A stretch of DNA of 15,015 nt from an uncultured Hyphomonadaceae bacterium (GCA_938049795.1 CALLCD010000275.1:1-15015); one strand, 5' to 3'; numbered from the stretch's first letter, positions 1-6,518 are shown. Program-made: numbers and translations. The notes: generated by a model from the sequence alone, not told the origin.

Positions 1-363
1 AAAGACCAGTATATCATTACGCCCGCAGAGCCGCGCCAGAAAGAAGACTGGGACGCGCTCAAAGGCACCCTGCTCTATGTCCCGCGCGCCGATCTGCCCG
101 AACCGGAGGCGGATGATTTCTACATTGAAGATCTGGTTGGGCTTGATGTGGTTGCGCCGAGTGGGGACCGGCTTGGTCGCGTTAAAGCGGTGCATAATTT
201 TGGCGCGGGCGATTTGCTCGAGATTGTGCCGGAGGCGGGCGTGACGGCGAGCGGCAAGAGCGTGATGGTGCCGTTTACATTGCTCGATGTGCCAGAGGTC
301 GATGTGTCCGGTGGCCGCGTCGAGGTCGCCACGCTGCATGTCTGGGCGGATGAGAGCGGGTAG
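1..363 (+). CDS. rimM: Ribosome maturation factor RimM, C-terminal part (5' end outside window)
   Basis: An open frame enters from the left edge and ends at TAG 361-363, giving 120 residues. RimM binds ribosomal protein S19 and assists 30S maturation and 16S rRNA processing. The visible part holds the end of the N-terminal barrel (ALKGTLLYVPRADLPEPE), then the linker and C-terminal PRC-barrel: DDFYIEDLVGLDVV, GRVKAVHNFGAGDLLEI, the MVPFT strand and closing VPEVDV..GRVEV. These match the family in order. In many bacteria rimM is followed by trmD and rplS; here a repeat cluster and an insertion sequence follow instead, so any such linkage is interrupted or absent. The true start is not visible. 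Identification is from sequence pattern and is fairly secure. Confidence 0.9.
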   Translation, partial: KDQYIITPAEPRQKEDWDALKGTLLYVPRADLPEPEADDFYIEDLVGLDVVAPSGDRLGRVKAVHNFGAGDLLEIVPEAGVTASGKSVMVPFTLLDVPEVDVSGGRVEVATLHVWADESG

Positions 364-371
364 GGGTAGGG

Positions 372-494
372 CTTTTTGTTTGTCCCCCGTTCGCTACGCT
401 CACGATGGGACACCGCTTTGCGGGCTGATGGCTCTTTTTGTTTGTCCCCTGCACCTTCGGCGCAATGGGACGTGGCTCCGCCAGCTGATGGCTC
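372..494. repeat. Two imperfect tandem copies of a ~60 bp hairpin-containing repeat
   Basis: Copy A runs from 372 to about 433 and copy B from 434 to 494. Both begin CTTTTTGTTTGTCCCC and end GCTGATGGCTC; the middles differ. Each holds a GTCCC...GGGAC dyad (382-386 with 407-411 in A; 444-448 with 467-471 in B), with further short complementary arms inside (CGT/ACG in A, TGC/GCA in B). It starts just after the rimM stop and lies outside the inverted ends of the insertion sequence. This looks like a dispersed palindromic intergenic repeat of the REP/BIME kind, but only the two copies in this window are visible. Confidence 0.6.
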
Positions 495-508
495 ACGCTC
501 CACACTTA

Positions 509-1486
509 CTACGGGTCCGTCTCCCCAACGAAAGTGTTGTGTTCCGTCAGATTGTAGAGCACTTCGACGGGGGCTTTGTAGTTTAGACATCTTAGTCTTG
601 TTCGGTTGTAATTGTCGACAAATGTGGTGATGAAAACGTCTCTTTCGGCTTGTGTTTTGAACCGGCTTTTCCGGTTCTTGTTGGGATGTCTTTCGGGCGC
701 GTCGGCGATGGCTTCATTGAGCCGCCGGTTGAAGCGCTCAACCATACCGTTCGTCTGCGGACGATAAGGCCGGGTCAGGCGATGACAGACATCATGCGCG
801 GTGCACGCCCGGTCAAAAGGATGGCTTCCGGAGGGCTGATCTTTCGGCTTGTTTTTCTTGTCATTGGCAAATCTGTCGGTAAATTCACGGCCATTATCGG
901 TCAGTACAGTGTGCACTTTGAGCGGAAACTGGCGGATAAAACGGGTCAGGAAACCGGCCCCGGTCACGCCTTTCAGATTGTCCAGGATCTCGACATAGAC
1001 AAACCGGGTCGCCCGGTCGATGGCAACATAGGCATAGCGGCGCTGGCGTCCGATCGCCGGTAAATGCTTGACATCGACATGGATGAAACCGGCCGGATGA
1101 TCGGTCGTAAAGGGCGCCGAGCTTTGCGCGTCCGACTTTTTTGGACGAGTCGAAACACCATGACGCCGCCAGCAGCGATAAAGAGCCGAGCGCGACAGGT
1201 CCGGCATGAGGGTCCGGCGCAAAACCACGAGCGCATCATCAAGGCTTAGCCACAGGCTGCGGCGCAACTCCACCGCAATTGCCTCTTCTTCGGGCGCAAA
1301 ACATGTGCCCAGATCATGCCGCGCATGCGACCGGTCGGTGACCTCGCTGCGCCTGCGCCAGCGCCGAATGGTCACCTCGGTCACTCCGAACCGCCGGGCC
1401 AGAACGCTCACCGGCTCCTGGCTTGCCTGAATCTCCGCCCGGACCGCCGGCGTCGTACGCGCATTGGCGTGAAGTCTAATCTCCAT
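509..1486 (-). CDS. IS481-family DDE transposase
   Basis: This encodes a 325-residue transposase with a complete layout. The N-terminal helix-turn-helix covers residues 24-46 (VSVLARRFGVTEVTIRRW). The rve/RNase-H-like core follows, with catalytic Asp138 (HVDVKHLP), Asp197 (LTDNGREF) and Glu250 (TNGMVERFNRRL). The spacing D-59-D-52-E, including the RPYRPQTNGMVERFN block, is typical of IS481/IS3-type integrases. The ATG at 1486 is chosen over a TTG at 1492 because a strong GAGGAGG ribosome site (1494-1500) lies 7 nt before it and only 1 nt before the TTG. There is no frameshift, so it may be active. The stop codon at 509-511 lies beyond the inverted repeat, so the last residues depend on flanking DNA or the extreme IS tip. 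Confidence 0.92.
   Translation of the reverse strand: MEIRLHANARTTPAVRAEIQASQEPVSVLARRFGVTEVTIRRWRRRSEVTDRSHARHDLGTCFAPEEEAIAVELRRSLWLSLDDALVVLRRTLMPDLSRSALYRCWRRHGVSTRPKKSDAQSSAPFTTDHPAGFIHVDVKHLPAIGRQRRYAYVAIDRATRFVYVEILDNLKGVTGAGFLTRFIRQFPLKVHTVLTDNGREFTDRFANDKKNKPKDQPSGSHPFDRACTAHDVCHRLTRPYRPQTNGMVERFNRRLNEAIADAPERHPNKNRKSRFKTQAERDVFITTFVDNYNRTRLRCLNYKAPVEVLYNLTEHNTFVGETDP
516..555 (+). repeat. Left inverted repeat of the IS481-family element
   Basis: The inner 21 positions (535-555) match the right end at 18 places. The outer 19 positions (516-534) match less well but far above chance, sharing TCCGT at the tip and CCC in the middle. The transposase reading frame runs right through this repeat to its stop at 509-511. 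Confidence 0.7.
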
Positions 1487-1538
1487 GCTCAAACCTCCTC
1501 ATAAAAGCCAGACCAAGTTGAACCGAGTCGCTGAAAAC

Positions 1539-1578
1539 ACAATCTGGCGGAATAGAACACCTGCGCAGGGCATACGGA
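1539..1578 (-). repeat. Right inverted repeat of the IS481-family element
   Basis: On the minus strand this reads TCCGTATGCCCTGCGCAGG and then TGTTCTATTCCGCCAGATTG, matching the left end at 31 of 40 positions. The transposase start lies about 50 bp inside it. Confidence 0.7.
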
Positions 1579-1583
1579 TATTT

Positions 1584-1609
1584 GGGGCTTTGTCTGCCAA
1601 ATAGGCCCC
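1584..1609 (-). terminator. Possible hairpin terminator after truB
   Basis: Immediately after the truB stop (TAG at 1612-1610), the minus strand can fold as GGGGC, CTA bulge, TTTG, loop GCAGA, CAAA, GCCCC. That is nine paired bases with one bulge. There is no run of T after it on either strand, so an intrinsic terminator is only a possibility. Confidence 0.35.
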
Positions 1610-2557
1610 CTACCCCGCAAAGACCTTTACCGGCTGGAAGCGGCCGGCTCGGACTTCGCCTATGGCGACAGCGCGATCACCATCCATGGCGACGGCCAGG
1701 CGGTCGTCTTCCGGGGTGGTGGCGCGGTTTTCTTTCCAGTGGTCTACGACATGGGGGAGGAGCATGACGGGTTGGCCGTTGAAGATTTGGGCGGCGTCGT
1801 CCGGGGAGATGTCTACGAGGGGGATGGTCTCGAGGGCGGTTTCGATGGGGGCGAGGAATTCAAACAGGGCTGATTTGTCTTCGGCGAGGGCTTCGAGCTC
1901 GGCCAGGGTGACGGCGTTCTCCTCGTCAAAGACGCCGACGCGGGCGCGGCGGAGCATGGTGATGTGGCCTTCGGTGCCGAGGGCGTGGGCAAGATCGCGG
2001 GCCATGGCGCGGACATAGAAGCCTTTGCCGGAGCGGACGTGGAAAGTGGCGGCGTCTTCGGAGACGATTTCGACCAGTCCGGCATCGTGGACGGTTACCG
2101 CCCTGCCCTCAAGTTCGAAGTCTTCGCCATCGCGGGCGAGATCATAGGCGCGTTTGCCATCGACCTTGATGGCGGAGAATTTGGGCGGGACTTGCTCGAT
2201 CTCGCCGATAAAGGCGGGCAGCGCGGCAAGGATCGCGTCTTTGGTCGGGCGGACATCGGAGCGGGCAATCTCAACGCCTTCGGCATCATAGCTGGCAGTG
2301 GCGACACCCCACTGGACTGTGAAGAGATAGTCCTTGTCCGCATCCATGGCCCAGGCGACGGTTTTCGTGGCGTGGCCGAAGGCGATGGGCAGGATGCCGG
2401 TGGCGAGCGGGTCGAGCGTCCCGCCATGACCGACTTTGGCCGCATTGAACAGGCGTTTGAGCGCGCCGACGGCCTGTGTCGAGGTCATCTCGAGCGGCTT
2501 GTCGAGGCAGAGCCAGCCGTTTACGGGATCGCCTTTGCGTTTGCGTTGCCTCGCCAT
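1610..2557 (-). CDS. truB: tRNA pseudouridine(55) synthase TruB
   Basis: This 315-residue enzyme isomerises U55 to pseudouridine in the T-loop of tRNAs. The N-terminal block GWLCLDKPLEMTS (residues 14-26) and the catalytic motif KVGHGGTLDPLATGILP (41-57, nucleophile Asp49) are canonical. VPPKFSAIKVDGKRAYDLAR and GFYVRAMARDLAHALG are the further conserved substrate-binding blocks. The C-terminal part has the short domain usual for proteobacterial TruB. The ATG at 2557 is preferred to an upstream in-frame ATG at 2683, because the extra 42 residues lie within fabI and resemble nothing in the family. It starts 11 nt after the fabI stop and has no strong ribosome site, so translational coupling to fabI is likely. 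Elsewhere truB usually neighbours rbfA or rpsO, so pairing with fabI is less common. Confidence 0.95.
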   Translation of the reverse strand: MARQRKRKGDPVNGWLCLDKPLEMTSTQAVGALKRLFNAAKVGHGGTLDPLATGILPIAFGHATKTVAWAMDADKDYLFTVQWGVATASYDAEGVEIARSDVRPTKDAILAALPAFIGEIEQVPPKFSAIKVDGKRAYDLARDGEDFELEGRAVTVHDAGLVEIVSEDAATFHVRSGKGFYVRAMARDLAHALGTEGHITMLRRARVGVFDEENAVTLAELEALAEDKSALFEFLAPIETALETIPLVDISPDDAAQIFNGQPVMLLPHVVDHWKENRATTPEDDRLAVAMDGDRAVAIGEVRAGRFQPVKVFAG

Positions 2558-2568
2558 GATGGACGCGT

Positions 2569-3390
2569 CTAGCCTGCCGCTTCGGGCAGTTCGGGAACAC
2601 CGACCGCGTGGAAGCCAGCATCGACATGGATGATCTCGCCCGCGATGGACCGGCCAAGCGGGGACAGGAGATAAAGCGCGCAACCGGCGACGCCTTCCAT
2701 GCTGGTGTCTTCTTTGAGGAGGGACCAGTCGCGGCCAGTGCCCATGAGGGATTTGCCGCCGCGAATGCCCGCAAGCGAGAGCGTTTTCATGGCGCCTGCG
2801 GAGATGGTGTTGACGCGGATGCCTTGGGGGCCAAGGTCGCGGGCGGCGTAGCGGGTGGCCGCTTCGAGGCCCGCTTTGGCAACACCCATGACATTGTAAG
2901 ATGGCACGGTGCGCTCTGCGCCGAGATAGGTCATGGCGATGATCGAGCCGCCATCGGGCATGATTTCGGAGGCGCGGCGGGCGCAGTCGATGAAGGAGTA
3001 GACGGAGATGTCCATCGCGCGGCGGAAGCCTTCGCGGGTGGTGTTGGCAACCATAGAGCCTTGCAGTTCGTCTTTTCCGGCAAAGGCGATGGAATGGACG
3101 AGGAAGTCGATTTTGCCCCAGCGCTCTTTGACGGTGGCGAAAGCGGTGTCCATTTCAGCGTCATTGGTGACATCGGCGGAGATCATGAAGTCCTGACCGA
3201 TGCTTTCGACGAGGGGGCGGACGCGGCGTTCGAGTTTGTCGCCCTGATAGGTGAATGCCAGTTCGGCCCCTTGGGCGGCGAGCTGACGCGAAATGCCCCA
3301 GGCGATGGATTTCTCATTCGCGACCCCCATGACCAGACCGCGTTTTCCGGCCATCAAATTGCCCTCGGGCATGTCCCATGCATCGCTCAT
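2569..3390 (-). CDS. fabI: Enoyl-[acyl-carrier-protein] reductase (NADH) FabI
   Basis: FabI performs the last reduction of each fatty-acid elongation cycle, converting trans-2-enoyl-ACP to acyl-ACP with NADH. The 273-residue product is an SDR-fold protein. It has the FabI-type nucleotide loop GVANEKSIAWGI (22-33), SADVTND (71-77), and the catalytic Tyr155 (TYLGAE), Tyr165 and Lys172 (SYNVMGVAKA, Tyr-x6-Lys). ISAGAMKTLSLAGI (196-209) is the substrate-binding segment. Residue 102 in the HSIAFAG motif is Ala where E. coli FabI has Gly93, a triclosan-contact position; Ala also occurs in triclosan-sensitive FabIs, so no resistance is inferred. A GTG at 3399 is also in frame, but the ATG at 3390 is better placed after an AAAGGTGA ribosome site. 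It leads the fabI-truB unit. Confidence 0.96.
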   Translation of the reverse strand: MSDAWDMPEGNLMAGKRGLVMGVANEKSIAWGISRQLAAQGAELAFTYQGDKLERRVRPLVESIGQDFMISADVTNDAEMDTAFATVKERWGKIDFLVHSIAFAGKDELQGSMVANTTREGFRRAMDISVYSFIDCARRASEIMPDGGSIIAMTYLGAERTVPSYNVMGVAKAGLEAATRYAARDLGPQGIRVNTISAGAMKTLSLAGIRGGKSLMGTGRDWSLLKEDTSMEGVAGCALYLLSPLGRSIAGEIIHVDAGFHAVGVPELPEAAG

Positions 3391-3429
3391 TTCAATCACC
3401 TTTCGCCAAACGGTTTTGTCGTGGGGACA

Positions 3430-3458
3430 GCGCTAGGGGGCCACGCTTTGCCCGTCAA
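3430..3458 (-). promoter_or_regulatory. Probable sigma-70 type promoter for fabI-truB
   Basis: On the minus strand TTGACG (3458-3453) is followed after 17 nt by TAGCGC (3435-3430). The -35 match is strong and the -10 match modest. Transcription would begin about 33 nt before the fabI ATG. This is a pattern match only. Confidence 0.45.
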
Positions 3459-3545
3459 GCGTTGGGGGCAAATTTCGGGCGTTTCCGGCGGTATGGCATG
3501 CGATTTGCGTTGGTTCGGGCGAAGGACAAAAGAAGGGGAAGGACA

Positions 3546-3758
3546 ATGCCTCTATCGAGCATTCCCAGAATTAGCCGACCGCGCGCGGAGCCTGAGAAAA
3601 AGATGTCACCATTTCTGATGGCGTTTTTAACCGTGCTGCTCGCGCTTTACATTGGATGTATCTCATATTGGTTGATTGCCGACGACCAGCCACAGGCTGA
3701 ACCGGCGACCGCGCCGGCAGCACACTTGCAGACGGATGCTACAACACCAGTCGAATAG
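3546..3758 (+). CDS. Small single-pass membrane protein of unknown function
   Basis: This 70-residue protein is not recognised as any named family. It has a basic N-terminus (about residues 1-21, several Arg and Lys), one strongly hydrophobic membrane span (about 22-44, MAFLTVLLALYIGCISYWLI), and a short acidic, Pro/Ala/Thr-rich tail. The positive-inside rule puts the N-terminus in the cytoplasm and the tail in the periplasm. The ATG at 3546 follows a good purine-rich ribosome site (AAGGGGAAGGACA). The frame is open further upstream, but that part overlaps the fabI promoter region. The gene ends 13 nt before the next one, which encodes an exported protein, so the two are probably co-transcribed. 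Confidence 0.65.
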   Translation: MPLSSIPRISRPRAEPEKKMSPFLMAFLTVLLALYIGCISYWLIADDQPQAEPATAPAAHLQTDATTPVE

Positions 3759-3771
3759 GGCTTTGGAACCG

Positions 3772-4449
3772 ATGGGTCATCTTCGGCATATCTGGTTTGT
3801 GATGACATTGGCGGCATTGTCCGCCCTGCTCGGCCGCCCGATGGCGGAGGCCACAATTGTCGACCAGCCACAGTTCAAGATTGACGGGCTTGTGATTGTC
3901 TGGGGCGTGAGTGATCCCGATACGGGTCATAGCACAGACACAGCGCAAATTGGTCAACGGATGAGGATTTCGCCCGCCGCTGCGCTTGAGCCTGCACGGT
4001 TTGAGGCGCAAATTCCGGTGACTGGAGCGCTCTCCCCTCTTGGCGGTGATGATCTGGTTGCATTGTACGACACGCAAATGTCGTTTCATGTGGCGTCGAA
4101 TACGGCGTTTTCGATGGATGCGGAGCTTGTCGGTGCGGGGCATAGGTCTCGGGATGACCTCGCCGCAACCGGGTTTGATTTGCGGGCCAGTCTGGGCGAC
4201 GGGACAGGGATTGGCCGCAGCGCGCAATATCCGCATGAGGCCGGTCCGCGCGGAGGGATTGCACCGGATGTGACCTCGCTGGCGGATCTTATGAGCCGGA
4301 CGCGCGTGTTTACGGGCACACGTCCGACTGCGGCAAAAACGGGCACAATTACCGAGCAATCGGTGCGGTTTGACATTGCGCTCGTGCGGGATGGCGGGTC
4401 GGACAAGGCGTGGACACCGGAGATTGTGTTTACGGTGTTTGTGCCATAG
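3772..4449 (+). CDS. Exported protein of unknown function, paralogue A
   Basis: This 225-residue protein has a plausible signal peptide: basic start, hydrophobic residues 7-21, and cleavage near PMAEA-T at about 27. No known domain is recognised. It is clearly paralogous to the next gene (4579-5421). Shared blocks in the same order are FKIDGLVIVW (35-44), SFHVASNTAFSMDAE (104-118), SAQYPHEAG (150-158), RVFTGTRPTAAKTGTITEQSVRFDIAL (178-204), and the last residues FTVFVP. The regular hydrophobic/polar alternation and lack of cysteine suggest a beta-rich periplasmic or surface protein. The ATG at 3772 is chosen because upstream codons give no sensible signal sequence; an ATG at 3802 would shorten the signal peptide. 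The mature part is about 50 residues shorter than paralogue B and lacks B's calcium-like loop. Confidence 0.7.
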   Translation: MGHLRHIWFVMTLAALSALLGRPMAEATIVDQPQFKIDGLVIVWGVSDPDTGHSTDTAQIGQRMRISPAAALEPARFEAQIPVTGALSPLGGDDLVALYDTQMSFHVASNTAFSMDAELVGAGHRSRDDLAATGFDLRASLGDGTGIGRSAQYPHEAGPRGGIAPDVTSLADLMSRTRVFTGTRPTAAKTGTITEQSVRFDIALVRDGGSDKAWTPEIVFTVFVP

Positions 4450-4578
4450 ATCGCGCTGATCGTATCAATCTCACTCAAAATTGCAGGCTTGTTTTTAAAG
4501 AAGTTGGAACTCCGAACAGGTATAAGCTGGGTTAGGTGGCCTTCGGGTCTACGCTAGTTTTAACCTTGGATGCTTTAA

Positions 4579-5421
4579 GTGACACATCGCTCGCTTTTCA
4601 AATCAGCCCTTTGTCTTACTGCGCTGATGCATGGATCGGCCTTTGCCGAGGTGCAGGACAATGTGGCGTTTGACATCGAGAAAATGGTGATTGTCTGGAG
4701 TGCGGATGGGACGGGCGCAGCGCCGGTTGTGGCCGATTTTGTGATCCGGACGGATGGGCCTCAAAGTGTTGATCTGATTGCCGATGATGCCTTTACCGTG
4801 GTGACCGGATCGCTGGTTTCGACCAATAATAATCCGGGTGTGGGTGGGTTTCCCCTCGCCTTTACGGGGTCGCCATCGGGGGATTTTGACACGGACACAA
4901 ACGGCAATGGCGTGCTTGATGCGGGCGATGCGCTGAGCCCGTTCCAGCTTGATGCGGATTTTGATGTCAACGCGTCCACCCCGCGCTCAAGCTTTTATGT
5001 CGCGTCGAATGCGGCGTTCAGCATTTCCGCCGAAGTCGTGGATGTGCAGGTTGATCCGGTGTTTACGGGCTTCTCCAATGCGTTCTTAAACCTTGTCGAT
5101 GTCTTGATGGAAGTCGCGCCGGTCGGGGCGCAGCGGACAGATGACGGGTTTAGCTATGGCGCATCTGCACAAGCGCCTCATACGGGCGGTACGCAGCAGG
5201 GCTTTGCAACGCCGGTTGATCTGCTTGACTTGCAGAACACGCCGACGACCCTGTTTGAAGGCAATCAGCGCACGGCAGCCTCGCCGGGCAGTATTGCCGA
5301 CCAATCGGTGCGATTTGATGTCAGTTATCCGCTCGTTGGGGCAACGATTGGCGGATATGATTTGTCGCTCGGTGTTGTGGATTTCGGCGTGACGGTTGAA
5401 TATACAGTCTTTATTCCGTAG
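4579..5421 (+). CDS. Exported protein of unknown function, paralogue B, with EF-hand-like loop
   Basis: This 280-residue protein starts at GTG 4579, which preserves a good signal peptide (MTHRSLFKSALCLTALMHGS then AFA-EV, cleavage near 23); the first ATG would destroy it. It shares with the preceding gene FDIEKMVIVW (31-40), SFYVASNAAFSISAE (138-152), YGASAQAPHTGG (193-204), FEGNQRTAASPGSIADQSVRFDV (226-248) and the terminal YTVFIP. Residues 106-117 read DTNGNGVLDAGD, fitting the EF-hand loop (D-x-N-x-N-G-x-L-D-x-x-D), so calcium binding is plausible. The loop lies in a segment (about 75-130) that paralogue A mostly lacks. No cysteines or membrane anchors are visible after the signal. The gap to paralogue A is 129 bp without a clear terminator, so joint transcription is possible. 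Function unknown. Confidence 0.72.
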   Translation: MTHRSLFKSALCLTALMHGSAFAEVQDNVAFDIEKMVIVWSADGTGAAPVVADFVIRTDGPQSVDLIADDAFTVVTGSLVSTNNNPGVGGFPLAFTGSPSGDFDTDTNGNGVLDAGDALSPFQLDADFDVNASTPRSSFYVASNAAFSISAEVVDVQVDPVFTGFSNAFLNLVDVLMEVAPVGAQRTDDGFSYGASAQAPHTGGTQQGFATPVDLLDLQNTPTTLFEGNQRTAASPGSIADQSVRFDVSYPLVGATIGGYDLSLGVVDFGVTVEYTVFIP

Positions 5422-5474
5422 CCCGCCGGACAGACCGCCCAAACTGGCAAATCCTAACAATTCGACACGCTCTG

Positions 5475-5482
5475 TTAACCAT
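5475..5482 (+). promoter_or_regulatory. Possible CtrA-type site (TTAACCAT) upstream of flhF
   Basis: TTAACCAT lies about 40 nt before the flhF start. In Caulobacter, CtrA binds TTAA-N7-TTAA and a shorter TTAACC-type element in some flagellar promoters. Here only one half is present. Its position in the short intergenic stretch and the flagellar genes downstream make the idea reasonable, but an 8-base match alone is weak. Confidence 0.35.
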
Positions 5483-5522
5483 TTCCCCGCACATTGGGAG
5501 GGAATGGAAAGGACGTGTTCTT

Positions 5523-6518
5523 ATGCGCATGAAGATGTTTGCTGCTGAAACATTTGACGCCGCCCGCGCGCTGGTCTTTGCGGAGATGGGCGACAAGGCT
5601 GTGATCCTGTCCGAACGCGAAATTGACGGACGGGTTGAAGTTCGCGCGGCGACGGACGGGCTGAAACGGGCTGGCGGTGACCGGCCAATGTTTATGAGCG
5701 GGGCGGCGAATGATACCGCCGCTGCGCCAGACAATAGCCTGATTGCACAAAGACTGCGCGATGCTTTGCAATGGCATGGTGCGCCGCGCCGCTTTGTCGA
5801 GCGGGTGTTGCATGCTGCGGACACGACCCAAGCTGATCCGGTGGCCGCGATGGTGCCCGGGCTTGAGGCGATTGTCGGCTTTGATCCGGTGCCGACAAGG
5901 CCGGACAAGAATATCGTCCTGATCGGACCGCCCGGTCATGGCCGGACCTCGACGGGCGCGAAACTGACACGGCGCGCGGCGATGGCCGAGACGCAGATTT
6001 TGCCGGTTGCGGCGGACTTTGACGCAACCGCAGGCGGCGAGCAGCTTTCGGCTTATCTCGAACGCGAGCGGGCGCAGGTGCGGATTGCCGCAGACCCGGA
6101 CGCCCTCTTCTCGCTTATGGATGAAGTGAACCGTCATGATGAGCGCTGCGTGATTGATCTACCGTCGATCCTGCCCTTTGACCGTGAAGACCTTGCCCGT
6201 GTGAAGGATCTGGTCGCGGCGATTGACGCCGAGCCTGTGCTTGTGATCTCGGCGGAAGGGCATCCGGAAGATCAGGCTGAAGCGTCGCGCGCCTATGCCA
6301 GCGCCGGGATCAAGCGCGCCATTGTCACCAAGCTTGATGTGGCCCGCAGACGTGGCGGCATTGTCGCAGCGCTGACCTCGGCCAAGATTTCCCTGTCACA
6401 TCTGGCAGTTACCCCCTTTATCGGCGGCGGTCTTGTGCCGGCCGCTCCGTCCCGCCTTGCCGCGCTTCTGATTGAAGACGCGCGTGGCGAGGATGCTCTG
6501 AGAGGAGCCAACTCATGA
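5523..6518 (+). CDS. flhF: FlhF-like SRP-type GTPase homologue with degenerate nucleotide site
   Basis: FlhF is an SRP-family GTPase that fixes flagellum position. The 331-residue protein starts MRMKMFAAETFDAARALVFAEMG, the typical FlhF opening, followed by a variable region and an N/G-like part. The G domain is recognisable: IVLIGPPGHGRTSTGAKL (131-148), EQLSAY (173-178), VTKLD (268-272) and a C-terminal block ending PSRLAALLI. Key residues are altered. The P-loop Lys is Arg141 (GHGRT instead of GxGKT); the G3 motif DTAGR is replaced by DLPSI (212-216); and the usual R in D-x-x-R before the EQL box is lost. The TKLD guanine motif is kept. GTP hydrolysis is therefore doubtful. It overlaps flhG by 4 nt (ATGA), which supports the assignment. 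AAGGA lies 9 nt before the ATG. Confidence 0.8.
   Translation: MRMKMFAAETFDAARALVFAEMGDKAVILSEREIDGRVEVRAATDGLKRAGGDRPMFMSGAANDTAAAPDNSLIAQRLRDALQWHGAPRRFVERVLHAADTTQADPVAAMVPGLEAIVGFDPVPTRPDKNIVLIGPPGHGRTSTGAKLTRRAAMAETQILPVAADFDATAGGEQLSAYLERERAQVRIAADPDALFSLMDEVNRHDERCVIDLPSILPFDREDLARVKDLVAAIDAEPVLVISAEGHPEDQAEASRAYASAGIKRAIVTKLDVARRRGGIVAALTSAKISLSHLAVTPFIGGGLVPAAPSRLAALLIEDARGEDALRGANS

Larger units (their letters stand above)
516..1578 (-). mobile_element. IS481-family insertion sequence, apparently complete
   Basis: The element has one transposase gene on the minus strand bounded by inverted ends. The strongest end match is 535-555 with the complement of 1539-1559, sharing TGTT at the outside and TTCCGNCAGATTGT inside (18 of 21 positions). 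Similarity continues outward to 516 and 1578 (31 of 40 positions overall), so the true tips may lie there, giving about 1.06 kb; using only the inner block gives about 1.03 kb. Both sizes suit the IS481 family. No convincing direct target repeat was found for either choice, which could mean an old insertion or wrongly placed tips. It sits between rimM and the 3' end of truB. Confidence 0.8.

Noticed and set aside
120..590. A 156-codon minus-strand open frame over the rimM end and the repeat region
   Set aside because: It crosses rimM antisense and the tandem hairpin repeats; its Ser/Thr/Pro-rich product reflects the repeat sequence, not a gene.
1964..2572. A 202-codon plus-strand open frame antisense to truB
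   Set aside because: Antisense shadow of truB with no independent motifs or ribosome site of note.
2889..3120. FabI Ala102 as a triclosan-resistance marker
   Set aside because: Ala at this position is also found in triclosan-sensitive FabI proteins, so resistance cannot be inferred.
2608..3618. A 336-codon plus-strand open frame antisense to fabI
   Set aside because: Gly/Asp/Ala-rich antisense shadow of fabI; the fabI motifs on the other strand are unambiguous.
3739..4359. A 206-codon minus-strand open frame opposite paralogue A
   Set aside because: Basic, low-complexity composition; paralogue A has a signal peptide and a neighbouring paralogue that confirm the plus strand.
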